In this document: positions 48,649 to 57,408 of the stretch, one piece after another | Layout: the number at the start of each line of letters is the position of its first letter | Numbering within the stretch: the stretch's first letter is position 1 | Assembly (NCBI GenBank): GCA_030682255.1 | Contig: JAUXOK010000027.1 | Coordinates: 288,492-352,491 of the forward strand | Reading direction: 5' to 3' | Source of the DNA: Bacteroidota bacterium | Lineage (GTDB): Bacteria > Bacteroidota > Bacteroidia > NS11-12g > UBA955 | Length of the DNA: 64,000 nt | The notes under the pieces: model-generated | The model's input: only the letters and a program-made list of their open reading frames with translations | Databases searched by the model: none | What the model was told of the DNA's origin: nothing | Translations under genes and position numbers: made by a program

Positions 48649-48851
48649 TGACACAAAAAAAATCACTATTATCAAAACAAATTATCATCATTTTATGGCT
48701 TCTAGCTGCTGCTATATCAAGTATTGAAACAGCAAAGGAATATAATGAAGGTGGATTTAGCAATTGGAGATTCTATTTTTTCCTAGCTATTTTCATCACC
48801 TCTGTAGTGATGTATTTTATCAGGAAAAAACAAAGATTAGAACAAAAATAG
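48648..48851 (+). CDS. Small two-helix membrane protein
   Basis: A 67-aa membrane protein with two hydrophobic helices (QIIIILWLLAAAISSIE and FYFFLAIFITSVVMYFI) joined by a short acidic/polar loop and ending in a basic tail. Its ATG shares one base with the lptC stop (TAATG), so it is translated with lptC. No family recognised; a role in LPS export or assembly is suggested only by position. Convergent with the glycosyltransferase gene. Confidence 0.65.
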   Translation: MTQKKSLLSKQIIIILWLLAAAISSIETAKEYNEGGFSNWRFYFFLAIFITSVVMYFIRKKQRLEQK

Positions 48852-48863
48852 TTCTGTTAATTC

Positions 48864-49952
48864 TCAAATTCCCCTTCCCTTCCACTTCGTTTTATTATAT
48901 AACGAATATATAATCAACGGGATAATATACAGTAAATAAAAAGGCATCATTACAATCATATTGACTGGAATTTGAAATGCTTTTCGTAATTTGAAAACCA
49001 AAACGGCATCTATTATTAACCTAATTAATAATAAAAAATATGCCCAAAGCTGCCAATTGAATATCAACACTGTAATAGCAATAAAAAAGCCAATTAAATT
49101 TAGAATTACTAAAAAATGAATCCAAGAGTTGTATGGAAATAAATAATGCTTAGCCTTGCTTACCCAACGACTTCTTTGATTAAAAAATTCCATCCAATTT
49201 TCCGTATTTCTACTTGCTAAAATATTTGAAAAATTGCTGGAATATTGTACCTTTTTTATATCGTATTTTGCAAATTGATGCATCAATAAATCATCATCAC
49301 CCGAGGCTAATTGCAGGTGTTTATACCCTCCTATTTCTAAAAAAACTTGTTTATCAAAAACTAAATGAGCACCATTGCATGTACTTGGTAAATGATGATT
49401 CAGCATTACAGAACTGATGGCAACAATGGCAGCGGACTCAGCTTTTTGTATATCTTGAAATATTGAATGATTAGTTTTTAAAGTGATTAAACCACATAAC
49501 ATGATTAAATCCTTTGTAACAAATTCTGATATTGATGCTTGAAAAGAATTGGGGCTTAGCTCCACATCTGCATCCAATGTCATAATGATAGAATTTTGTG
49601 AAGCCTGAATGCCAGTTAACAAAGCCGCTTTTTTACCACTCCCGTTGTTTTTAAGAAGTTTAATAGAATAACTCGATTTAAAATCTTTAATCAGACTAAA
49701 GGATTGGTCAGTTGAATGATCGTCAATAAAAATAACTTCAAATCCGTTTGAATTTAATTCTTGTGATTGGATTCCTTCTATTAATATCGGTAAAACGCTT
49801 GATTCATTTCTAAAAGGAATTAATACAGTAAATTTGGGTAAATCATTTATCAGTTGCACATTTATACCTTTAAAATTTAGGGCGATAAATGCGATAAAAA
49901 AAACATAACAAAGTAAGAAAACCGAAACTAAAATCAGTAGAATTGTAATCAT
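48864..49952 (-). CDS. Family 2 glycosyltransferase, membrane-anchored
   Basis: A 362-aa GT2 enzyme: N-terminal membrane helix, catalytic domain FTVLIPFRNESSVLPILIEG, VIFIDDHSTDQS, the metal-binding LDADVELSP (DxD-like), GDDDLLMHQF, and the QRSRW motif typical of processive or membrane glycosyltransferases, followed by three or four C-terminal membrane helices. Likely transfers sugars in envelope polysaccharide synthesis; donor and acceptor unknown. Its start overlaps the flippase-like gene by four bases, so the two act together. Confidence 0.88.
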   Translation of the reverse strand: MITILLILVSVFLLCYVFFIAFIALNFKGINVQLINDLPKFTVLIPFRNESSVLPILIEGIQSQELNSNGFEVIFIDDHSTDQSFSLIKDFKSSYSIKLLKNNGSGKKAALLTGIQASQNSIIMTLDADVELSPNSFQASISEFVTKDLIMLCGLITLKTNHSIFQDIQKAESAAIVAISSVMLNHHLPSTCNGAHLVFDKQVFLEIGGYKHLQLASGDDDLLMHQFAKYDIKKVQYSSNFSNILASRNTENWMEFFNQRSRWVSKAKHYLFPYNSWIHFLVILNLIGFFIAITVLIFNWQLWAYFLLLIRLIIDAVLVFKLRKAFQIPVNMIVMMPFYLLYIIPLIIYSLYNKTKWKGRGI

Positions 49953-50917
49953 CTATTTCTGAATTGATGGGTTAAAAAGATGATTGCTCCAATCAGCATT
50001 GGGAGTAAGACATTAAAAACATAAATGATTAAACCGGGTATAAATTCTATAGAAGTTTCAAAAATCAAGATACCGCTAAAAACAAGACTAGGGATAGACA
50101 TTCTGAGCATCAAATCTGTTAATATAAATTGTGGCGAAACAGTTTGCATTAAAAATACACAAGAAACAGACAGAAAAATAATATACCAAGAAATAGATGT
50201 TGCATTTAAAGCAAAATGATGAACAAGAATAGTGTATGGCAGCGCAAACATCATAAATCTAAATAAAGATAAAATAAAAATCAATAACAATGTCCTGCCA
50301 GAAACTATTTGAATATTCTGTATCATAAAATAAAACTTCGTTTTTTTAAAAATAAAAGACAATTTATGAAAGAACACAAAACTTAAAACAACAGCTATCA
50401 AAAGCAAGAAACAAGCAATTAAAAATACTGTTTTGTATTGACCAACAAGTGGGCTTACAAAAGGCAAAGCAATAACACCAAAAAGCAAGGTAATACTGAG
50501 CTGACTTAAACTCGACCAAATTGAAAGAACTCCAGTTTCAAGTTTATTTTCGTCATCAACAAATGCCATTCTTCCTATGTATTCACCAGTTTTATTAGGA
50601 AAAACTTGCGAAATTGCCATACCAGCCAAAACAGATTTGAAAGCAGTTATAAATCGCATTGGCGAAATATTTTTGATAATGATTTGCCATTTTATTGTTT
50701 CAATACTCCAATTAAAAAATGACATGAGTATTAGAAACAAGATTATCCAACCGTTTAAAGACAGAAATTTTCTCCCTAAGATAAGCCAATCAAAACTATT
50801 TTGACCATAAAACTTATGATAAAGTGCATAAGCAATTAATAAGGGCAATAAAATTTTTATTCCTTTATAGAATAACGACCAATTGAGTTTTTTGTATATC
50901 TTTGTTTTGTTTTGCAA
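49949..50917 (-). CDS. Lysylphosphatidylglycerol synthase TM region / UPF0104 family protein
   Basis: A 322-aa membrane protein with about eight helices, matching the flippase-like module shared by MprF and UPF0104 proteins (SVLAGMAISQVFPNKTGEYI, LSIWSSLSQLSITLLFGVIA, CVFLMQTVSPQFILTDLMLR). It lacks the catalytic lysyltransferase domain. Such proteins commonly neighbour GT2 glycosyltransferases and may move lipid-linked substrates. The start is a TTG (complement of 50915-50917) which is part of the palindrome TTGCAA shared with the ruvC start. Confidence 0.85.
   Translation of the reverse strand: MQNKTKIYKKLNWSLFYKGIKILLPLLIAYALYHKFYGQNSFDWLILGRKFLSLNGWIILFLILMSFFNWSIETIKWQIIIKNISPMRFITAFKSVLAGMAISQVFPNKTGEYIGRMAFVDDENKLETGVLSIWSSLSQLSITLLFGVIALPFVSPLVGQYKTVFLIACFLLLIAVVLSFVFFHKLSFIFKKTKFYFMIQNIQIVSGRTLLLIFILSLFRFMMFALPYTILVHHFALNATSISWYIIFLSVSCVFLMQTVSPQFILTDLMLRMSIPSLVFSGILIFETSIEFIPGLIIYVFNVLLPMLIGAIIFLTHQFRNR
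50897..50904 (+). promoter_or_regulatory. Predicted -7 element of ruvC (TATCTTTG)
   Basis: Exact TAnnTTTG match lying in the 5' end of the flippase-like gene and ending eight bases before the ruvC TTG at 50912. Predicts an essentially leaderless transcript. Confidence 0.45.
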
Positions 50918-51499
50918 AGAGTTGATATCAGTGATTTCGAAAAAATTATATTGGGTATAGACCCCGGTACAAATATAATGGGTTATGGTATTGTAGGTAC
51001 CATCGGAAAAAAAATAAGTTTAATTAGTATTGGTATTGTTAAGCTAGATAAATTTGAAGACCATGCCTTAAAACTTAAACATATTTTTGAAAGAGTTACC
51101 GGCTTAATTGAAAGCTATAAGCCAGATGAAATGGCTATTGAAGCGCCTTTTTTTGGTAAAAACGTTCAATCCATGTTAAAACTAGGAAGAGCGCAAGGTG
51201 TTGCAATTGCAGCAGGATTGATGAGAGATATGCCCATTTTTGAATATCAACCAAGAAAAATCAAGCAAAGTATAACAGGCAGTGGCAATAGCAGCAAAGA
51301 ACAGGTTGCAGAAATGTTGCAAAAACTCTTGTTATTTGAAGAAATGCCAAAAAATTTGGATGCTACTGATGGTTTAGCCGCTGCGGTTTGTCATGTTTTT
51401 CAATATAGTCCGAGAGGCTTTGGTTTGAAAACTGGAAAATCAAAAACGAGTAGTTGGGAACAATTTGCCAAAGAAAATGACAAAAGAATTAAGGGTTAA
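50912..51499 (+). CDS. ruvC: Holliday junction resolvase RuvC
   Basis: RuvC, 195 aa, cleaves Holliday junctions with RuvAB. Active-site acidic residues: Asp in ILGIDPGTNIMGYG, Glu in MAIEAPFFGKNVQS, and two Asp in NLDATDGLAAAVCH; the DNA-binding loop EYQPRKIKQSITGSGN is also clear. The start is a TTG at 50912; no ATG is in frame between it and the first motif. It shares TTGCAA with the divergent flippase-like gene. The C-terminus overlaps the M23 gene by four bases (convergent, overlapping stops). Confidence 0.93.
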   Translation: MQRVDISDFEKIILGIDPGTNIMGYGIVGTIGKKISLISIGIVKLDKFEDHALKLKHIFERVTGLIESYKPDEMAIEAPFFGKNVQSMLKLGRAQGVAIAAGLMRDMPIFEYQPRKIKQSITGSGNSSKEQVAEMLQKLLLFEEMPKNLDATDGLAAAVCHVFQYSPRGFGLKTGKSKTSSWEQFAKENDKRIKG

Positions 51500-52410
51500 T
51501 TAACCTTAAGTTTTTTACCTAATGCTAAAATAGTTGTTTCTCTAATGCCATTCAATTTACATAACTTCGATACAGAGGTATGATGTTTTCTCGCTATAGC
51601 TCCTAAGGTATCACCTTGCTTTACTGTGTGATACTTAGTTGAGCGATTCGTATTAGAAACTATACTTTTATTATTTGATGTTTTTTGTTTTCTTATTAGT
51701 TTTTGAGATTCAAATAAATCTTCATCAATTAATACTTCATTATTAACCAACGAAAAGTTTTCAAATGAAATGAATTTAGAAGGGTCTATGGGTTGACCCA
51801 TAAAACGAATTTCAAAATGAAGATGAGACCCAAAACTATGTCCAGTATTTCCTCCTAATCCTAAAACTTCGCCAGCTTTTAAACTTTGGCCAGGTTCAAC
51901 CAGAACTTTAGATAAATGACCATACAATGTTTCCAATCCATTTGGATGTCTTACAACAACCATATTGCCATAACCATAATAGTATTTAGACATCCTAACT
52001 ACACCATCAAATGCGCTAACAACTGTATCTCCTGTATTTAAATTTATATCGATTCCATTGTGAGCACGACCTTTTCTCCAACCAAAATTTGAAGTAACAA
52101 TATTATTTACTGGCATAGCAAAACCATTTGAATCTGGAGCTAAACACAAACTTACGGGAGATTTGAAACTATTAAAATCATATAAGTATGGATTAAGCTT
52201 GTCTACATCCCAAGTATTGATATACATATCCCATGCAGTATTGAATGTTGAATCAAAATAATCTTTTTTATCATCATCAGGGATTATCGAACTGATGTTG
52301 TTTGATGGAGGATTTTTTATATGCTTTGAGTTAGATTTAAAAGCGAACAAAAATGCAGATACAAGTATCATTGCAAATATGTTAATGTTTCTGAATCTTA
52401 TCAAGGGCAT
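51496..52410 (-). CDS. M23 family metallopeptidase with LysM
   Basis: A 304-aa cell-wall peptidase. Signal anchor near the N-terminus, then the LytM domain with zinc ligands in AHNGIDINLN (HxxxD) and SFGSHLHFEIRF (HxH), and a C-terminal LysM (YHTVKQGDTLGAIARKHH). It cleaves peptide cross-links and could help cell division or growth. The frame opens at a TTG (52422); ATGs at 52410 and 52371 are possible, the latter leaving 10 bp after the ribF stop. I use 52410. Overlaps the ribF 3' end by 29 bp. Confidence 0.88.
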   Translation of the reverse strand: MPLIRFRNINIFAMILVSAFLFAFKSNSKHIKNPPSNNISSIIPDDDKKDYFDSTFNTAWDMYINTWDVDKLNPYLYDFNSFKSPVSLCLAPDSNGFAMPVNNIVTSNFGWRKGRAHNGIDINLNTGDTVVSAFDGVVRMSKYYYGYGNMVVVRHPNGLETLYGHLSKVLVEPGQSLKAGEVLGLGGNTGHSFGSHLHFEIRFMGQPIDPSKFISFENFSLVNNEVLIDEDLFESQKLIRKQKTSNNKSIVSNTNRSTKYHTVKQGDTLGAIARKHHTSVSKLCKLNGIRETTILALGKKLKVN

Positions 52411-53314
52411 TCTTTTTATCAAGTTGCAAATTTAGGGATAATTCCTCTAAAGAGGAAAACTTTTTTTCATCTCTCAATCTATCGATTAAAAGAATTTCCA
52501 CGTTTTGTCCATAAATGTCTTCACTCATTTCAAAAAAATGAACCTCAACTGAAAATCCCTTATCTTTAATACTTGGATTATCTCCTATGTTTAGCATCCC
52601 ATTGTAAAAAACTCCTTTGATTGTAGATTTTACAACATATACGCCATTTAAAGGCAACAGTTTAATAGGTTCATCTAATTCAATATTTGCTGTTGCAAAA
52701 CCAATAGTTCGGCCTATTTGCATACCTTTAATAACGGTCCCACTAAATGAGTAATTTCTACCTAAATATTGGTTTGCTAGCAAAATTTCACCATTCAATA
52801 AAGCTTGCCTAATTTTAGAACTGCTAATAGTAACATCATCAATATCTTCTGCTCGAATTTGAATAACATTAAAATCATGAATGATAGAATAGGCTTCCAA
52901 TAGCTTTATATCACCCAATCTTCCTTTGCCAAATCTGTGGTCATACCCAAATATTGCAGTTTTTATATTCAGTTTTTGTATCAATACTTTCAAAACAAAA
53001 TCCTCTGCTGTCATATTACCAAAATGATTGTCGAACTTAATAACTATGACATTATCAACACCACATTGTTCTAATATTTTAAGTTTTTCAGGTAATGTTT
53101 GTAGTAATTTTAATTGATTATCATCTGGATACAACATCAGCCTTGGATGGGGCCAAAATGTCATTAAAATGGATTCTCCTTTTAATCTATCTTTTTCATT
53201 TTCAAGTGTTTTTAATAATTTTTGATGACCCAAATGAACACCATCAAATGTGCCTTGGGTAAATACCGCATTATTAAATTTTGGCAAATCTTCTAATGAA
53301 TAAAAAACTCTCAT
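52382..53314 (-). CDS. ribF: Bifunctional riboflavin kinase / FAD synthetase
   Basis: RibF, 310 aa: phosphorylates riboflavin to FMN and adenylylates FMN to FAD. N-terminal FAD synthetase: TQGTFDGVHLGHQKLLKTL (nucleotidyltransferase HxGH), FGYDHRFGKGRLGD and IRAEDIDDVTISSSKIRQAL. C-terminal kinase: YSFSGTVIKGMQIGRTIGFA, VYVVKSTIKGVFYNGMLNIG (the TAN/GxxxN motif), SVEVHFFEMSEDIYG. Order truB-ribF is conserved and the genes abut (53314/53315). Confidence 0.95.
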   Translation of the reverse strand: MRVFYSLEDLPKFNNAVFTQGTFDGVHLGHQKLLKTLENEKDRLKGESILMTFWPHPRLMLYPDDNQLKLLQTLPEKLKILEQCGVDNVIVIKFDNHFGNMTAEDFVLKVLIQKLNIKTAIFGYDHRFGKGRLGDIKLLEAYSIIHDFNVIQIRAEDIDDVTISSSKIRQALLNGEILLANQYLGRNYSFSGTVIKGMQIGRTIGFATANIELDEPIKLLPLNGVYVVKSTIKGVFYNGMLNIGDNPSIKDKGFSVEVHFFEMSEDIYGQNVEILLIDRLRDEKKFSSLEELSLNLQLDKKNALDKIQKH

Positions 53315-54052
53315 TTACTCTTTTCCTAAATAATCTTTTATTTCATCAATTTGGAATGCATTTTCTATATCAAATATGCCAATTCTTGTTCTTTTTAATT
53401 CACTCAAATAACATCCACTTTCTAGGTTCTTGCCAAAATCGTGAGCTAAAGTTCTAATGTATGTTCCTTTACTACAATTTACTTCAAAATTCAAATTTGG
53501 AACCTGTCCATTCACTTTAAAATCATAAATTTTAATAAATCTGCTTTTAATTACAAAATCGTCTCCATTTCTCGCTTTTTTATAAGCTCTTGTGCCATTT
53601 ATTTTAATTGCCGAAAAATTAGGCGGTATTTGTTCAACATCTCCCTGAAATTTAGAAACTACATCGCTAATTAGATTGTCTGTTATATGTTCTGTTGGAT
53701 ATGTTTGATCAAATTCTGTTTCCAAATCATACGAAGGTGTTGTTTTTCCTAGATTAAATAAACCAGTATAAACTTTATCCATGTCTTGAATTTGTTCAAT
53801 CATCTTGGTACATTTACCTGTACAAATTATCATCAAACCTGTAGCTAATGGGTCCAATGTCCCTGCATGACCTACCCTTTTGGCTTGTGTATAATATTTA
53901 ATTCTTTTAACCAATTTAAATGAACTCCATAAATAGGGTTTATCTAACAAGAAAATTGAATTTTCTGGAAGGTTCCCTTGTTTCAACATCTCTTTATCTA
54001 CAACATACGCAGACAAATCATGAAGAATATCAGATTTTGGTAAAACTTCCAT
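53315..54052 (-). CDS. truB: tRNA pseudouridine-55 synthase
   Basis: TruB, 245 aa, makes psi55 in the T loop of tRNAs. Catalytic motif RVGHAGTLDPLATGLMIICT, with the active-site Asp in GTLDPLA, preceded by LDKPYLWSSFKLVKRIK and followed by YDLETEFDQTYP and CSKGTYIRTLAHDFG. The first ~22 residues lie upstream of the usual start and overlap the T9SS gene by 23 bp, so Met23 (MLKQGNLPENS) is an alternative start. Neighbour of ribF as in most bacteria. Confidence 0.94.
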   Translation of the reverse strand: MEVLPKSDILHDLSAYVVDKEMLKQGNLPENSIFLLDKPYLWSSFKLVKRIKYYTQAKRVGHAGTLDPLATGLMIICTGKCTKMIEQIQDMDKVYTGLFNLGKTTPSYDLETEFDQTYPTEHITDNLISDVVSKFQGDVEQIPPNFSAIKINGTRAYKKARNGDDFVIKSRFIKIYDFKVNGQVPNLNFEVNCSKGTYIRTLAHDFGKNLESGCYLSELKRTRIGIFDIENAFQIDEIKDYLGKE

Positions 54053-55949
54053 TAATTACTGTTTCCTGTGGGGCAATGATTGTGTAGAAATATAAACCAT
54101 TATTAAATTGACTTACATTGATTATGGCATGTTGAAGTCCAATTGTTTTATAACTATTGATTGTAAAAACAAGTTTTCCATTCATGTCTTTAATTTCAAT
54201 TTTAACTTCTCCGTCTGAAACAGTTTGAAATGGAATACTTAATAAATCAATCACTGGATTTGGATAGGCGTTATGGATTGTAACAGGTTTTTTTTCTTTT
54301 AAACTAACTGAAAGATCGTTTACTAAAACTTTAGAAATCCATGTACCATTGGTATTATTAGATTGACCATAAGAACCAGCTACCCAATATTCATTGTCTT
54401 TGTTATATTTCTTTTGAATACAAGTATAATCGCCCCATCTTTCCATGGTGTCTGCAACAAATGTATTGATATAACCCAAACCACTTTTAGTCATTTTTAA
54501 ATCTGAATATTCGCCATTATTATCAAAATAAACGATGGATGTTCCTGGAAAAACTGATTCACCAGTATGTGAAAATGTAATTAAGGCTTGTTGACCGTAT
54601 AAAGGATTTCCTGCAGAAACAATTGTAGGATAAGCAATATCTAATGAATCATATGAAATTAATTTTGATGTTATACTAGCTGAAGTTCTTTCTGGATATT
54701 GAATGATACCATGGAAAACAGAAGAACGACCATTGATAGGATTATTACTAGTTTGAACATATTGTATTTTGTTGTTGTTATAAAATGCACCTAACACCCT
54801 ACAATCGTTGGTTTGAAGTCTATATCCTGCTTGTTTTTGGGGTGCAAATGGTGGCAAACCATATTTTCGGTCAGCTTTCAAAACTTTGTATGAATAAGCA
54901 GCATGTCCGCTTCTTAAATTATGTGTGATGTGATGCAAAAAAACTGTATCATTACTTGCGTCTCCAGGTCTTACTGAAATAAAATACAAACCGGTTTCAC
55001 CTGGCAAATTTGAGGACTGAACAGGACAAATGCTCCATATTGGTTTATCGTTGTGTTTAATATTCGACCAAAGATTGTATTTCAAAGTGTCTCCATCATA
55101 ACCATTTTTATTTTCAATTTGCCATATCACAGATTGTGTGAAACCATCTCTCCAATCAGTATTGTCTTTTAAAATATTAACAGTAATAAACAAGTCCTCT
55201 CCGTTAATCGCAATCATAGGATAATCAGTCCAAAGAGTCCCTCCAAATGGTTTTCCAGTAATTTGATAAACATTCCAACCATCTAATGGATTACTTGTTG
55301 AACTATATGCAACAATAATTCTAGTATCTGAACTCTCCGAACCTTCTAAATAAACAATTATAAATCTGTTGCTAATTGGATCGAAGACTATTTTTGGGTC
55401 GTAGCTTCTATCTAATACAGGCACACCAGAACCTGGTCTTTTATTTTTTTGATCTCTAGGAAAAAATGTCAAATTCCAAGCCTTTTTAAAATCTCCAGAA
55501 GTTGAATAAACTCTAATCATAGTGTTGTATACACTTACCACAAATGAATCGTTATTTACTGCTAAATTATTATCATTTGGTATACCAGCAGCTACAGCTC
55601 CATCAAAACCACTTTCAACCACCGGTTCCATTGCAGATCTTTTCGAGCTACTCATTGATGGATATTTATTGTGTTTAAGGGTTTCTCTTAATTCCGTAAC
55701 TTGTCTTTTAACTTGTTCATTAATTCCTTTTGGAAATGGAAAAGCTTTTTGTACTGAGTAAATTTGAGAAACTTCCTTATGTAAACTATCTGTAGTAAAG
55801 TGATTGATTAGTGGAATACTTCCCTTTTGCAAGGTTACTTGTGCATCTAAAACAGAAAATTGCAAGACCAATATAAAGCAAATGCTTTGAATAAGTATAT
55901 TGGTTTTAAAAGGCAGTTTATAAGAAAAATTAAAAATCTCTTTTTTCAT
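54030..55949 (-). CDS. Large T9SS-secreted protein of unknown function
   Basis: A 639-aa secreted protein: signal peptide near the N-terminus (LPFKTNILIQSICFILVLQF), a long beta-propeller-like body (DGAVAAGIPNDNNLAVNNDS, SYDPKIVFDPISNRFIIVYL, WGDYTCIQKKYNKDNEYWVA) and a C-terminal type A sorting domain (NAYPNPVIDLLSIPFQ, FNNGLYFYTI). The body resembles a conserved domain of secreted Bacteroidota proteins that is not functionally assigned. A -7 element ends five bases before the ATG. Its 3' end overlaps truB by 23 bp. Confidence 0.82.
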   Translation of the reverse strand: MKKEIFNFSYKLPFKTNILIQSICFILVLQFSVLDAQVTLQKGSIPLINHFTTDSLHKEVSQIYSVQKAFPFPKGINEQVKRQVTELRETLKHNKYPSMSSSKRSAMEPVVESGFDGAVAAGIPNDNNLAVNNDSFVVSVYNTMIRVYSTSGDFKKAWNLTFFPRDQKNKRPGSGVPVLDRSYDPKIVFDPISNRFIIVYLEGSESSDTRIIVAYSSTSNPLDGWNVYQITGKPFGGTLWTDYPMIAINGEDLFITVNILKDNTDWRDGFTQSVIWQIENKNGYDGDTLKYNLWSNIKHNDKPIWSICPVQSSNLPGETGLYFISVRPGDASNDTVFLHHITHNLRSGHAAYSYKVLKADRKYGLPPFAPQKQAGYRLQTNDCRVLGAFYNNNKIQYVQTSNNPINGRSSVFHGIIQYPERTSASITSKLISYDSLDIAYPTIVSAGNPLYGQQALITFSHTGESVFPGTSIVYFDNNGEYSDLKMTKSGLGYINTFVADTMERWGDYTCIQKKYNKDNEYWVAGSYGQSNNTNGTWISKVLVNDLSVSLKEKKPVTIHNAYPNPVIDLLSIPFQTVSDGEVKIEIKDMNGKLVFTINSYKTIGLQHAIINVSQFNNGLYFYTIIAPQETVINGSFTKI

Positions 55950-55953
55950 GGTT

Positions 55954-55961
55954 CAAATATA
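55954..55961 (-). promoter_or_regulatory. Predicted -7 element (TATATTTG)
   Basis: Exact TAnnTTTG match ending five bases before the ATG at 55949; the transcript would be leaderless or nearly so. Confidence 0.5.
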
Positions 55962-55980
55962 ATAAAAAGTAAGTAAATGG

Positions 55981-57408
55981 CTATTCTTTTGTAATGTCTA
56001 TAACCTGATAATTGCCTTTCAAAGCTTTAAAATAGGTGGGATTCAAAGGATTTTTATCAAGATTTATAACAGGCGTAAAATCTGAACCTATAAAATCATT
56101 GGCTTCACTTTTCAAATTTGTTTCTTCTAAAAATGGTTTCAAGGTGATACTTTTATCTAAAAATAAATTACTTAATATCAATGTTTCATAAGGCATTGTC
56201 CATGGTGCCATATTGAATGAATTTTGAATGGCATCTTGTTGAATCCAAACTTTTTTAAGACCTTTACTATCCATTAACTTCACAATATCAAGCACTTGCA
56301 AACTCCTACTTCTGTATAATAACCCTACCTTATGAATCTGAAATAACCCAAATGAAAAAACTAAAACCATAACTGACAAAGTAATTAAGTGTTGCCAATG
56401 TTTATCAAATTTGAAACCTTTAAAAACAAGTACAATTGGCAAAAGCATGATTAAACTAATGGGTAACATATTTTTTTCCATAAAAAAAACACTGTCGCCA
56501 TTCACATATATTATTGAAACCATAATGAAAACGAACAAACAAAAGCATGAATATAACATTAATTTCATAAATTTATTTTGCATAAAAAAACGAATTAGAA
56601 TGAAAAGCATTGCAACAAAAAACAACAAGTAATATGACCAAAAATTGCCTAAATAAAAATTGATGACATAGCTATCTAAAATATTCGACAATGATTGAAA
56701 ACTGAAAATATTTTCAATAATTTGTGTATCATACCCTCCCTTTGGTTTAATTAAGAAATACAAGATACAAACTTCTAAATATGTCAATAAATGAGCTCCA
56801 AACCATTTGTTATATCCTACTTTAAGAAAAATCACAAAACCTATAATCATTAAATAAATGATTGCAGATGGATGAAAAAGAACTGCAATCATATTAAAAC
56901 CAAACAGCCATGTTAGATTCCACAAAGTGGGAATTCGATTAGACTCAAGCATAAAAATCACATATCCAAAACCTAACAAAGACATTCCCAATGCCATATT
57001 AGATTCAGAAAGTGCATAATTAAAAAAATGCCTCATGGGAACAATCAAAAGCAACAACCAGACAAAAGCTAATACAGGCTGATTGAATTTTTTATACAAT
57101 AAATATGTTATTGAACCATACAAAAAACATGGCCATAGCGAAATTGACATTAAAACCATTGTTAAACTCATTTTTAATTTAACAAAAATCAATGGAACAA
57201 ATTGGAGAAAAAACAATGACAATCGGTTATGTTCTAGTGCAAATGTTTCATAATTCAATAAATTGAAAGTCATATAGGAAGTGTCCATATACAAGGTTCT
57301 CGGCAAATAAAACAAAACAGAAAAATAGGCGTAAACAAATACTATCAAACAAACTATAATTGCCTGAAAATTAAATATAAAGCTTTTGTTCTTTATTTGA
57401 CTACCCAT
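55981..57408 (-). CDS. Polytopic membrane protein, possible GT-C-like fold
   Basis: A 475-aa membrane protein with about ten to twelve helices and a soluble C-terminal ~110 residues (KVWIQQDAIQNSFNMAPWTM). The layout, with a short acidic/aromatic loop after the first helix (PRTLYMDTSYMTFNLLNYET) and a C-terminal periplasmic domain, resembles the GT-C type of membrane glycosyltransferases or related DUF6056-like proteins, but no signature is certain. It begins 16 bases inside the ELWxxDGT gene, so the two are coupled. Confidence 0.6.
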   Translation of the reverse strand: MGSQIKNKSFIFNFQAIIVCLIVFVYAYFSVLFYLPRTLYMDTSYMTFNLLNYETFALEHNRLSLFFLQFVPLIFVKLKMSLTMVLMSISLWPCFLYGSITYLLYKKFNQPVLAFVWLLLLIVPMRHFFNYALSESNMALGMSLLGFGYVIFMLESNRIPTLWNLTWLFGFNMIAVLFHPSAIIYLMIIGFVIFLKVGYNKWFGAHLLTYLEVCILYFLIKPKGGYDTQIIENIFSFQSLSNILDSYVINFYLGNFWSYYLLFFVAMLFILIRFFMQNKFMKLMLYSCFCLFVFIMVSIIYVNGDSVFFMEKNMLPISLIMLLPIVLVFKGFKFDKHWQHLITLSVMVLVFSFGLFQIHKVGLLYRSRSLQVLDIVKLMDSKGLKKVWIQQDAIQNSFNMAPWTMPYETLILSNLFLDKSITLKPFLEETNLKSEANDFIGSDFTPVINLDKNPLNPTYFKALKGNYQVIDITKE

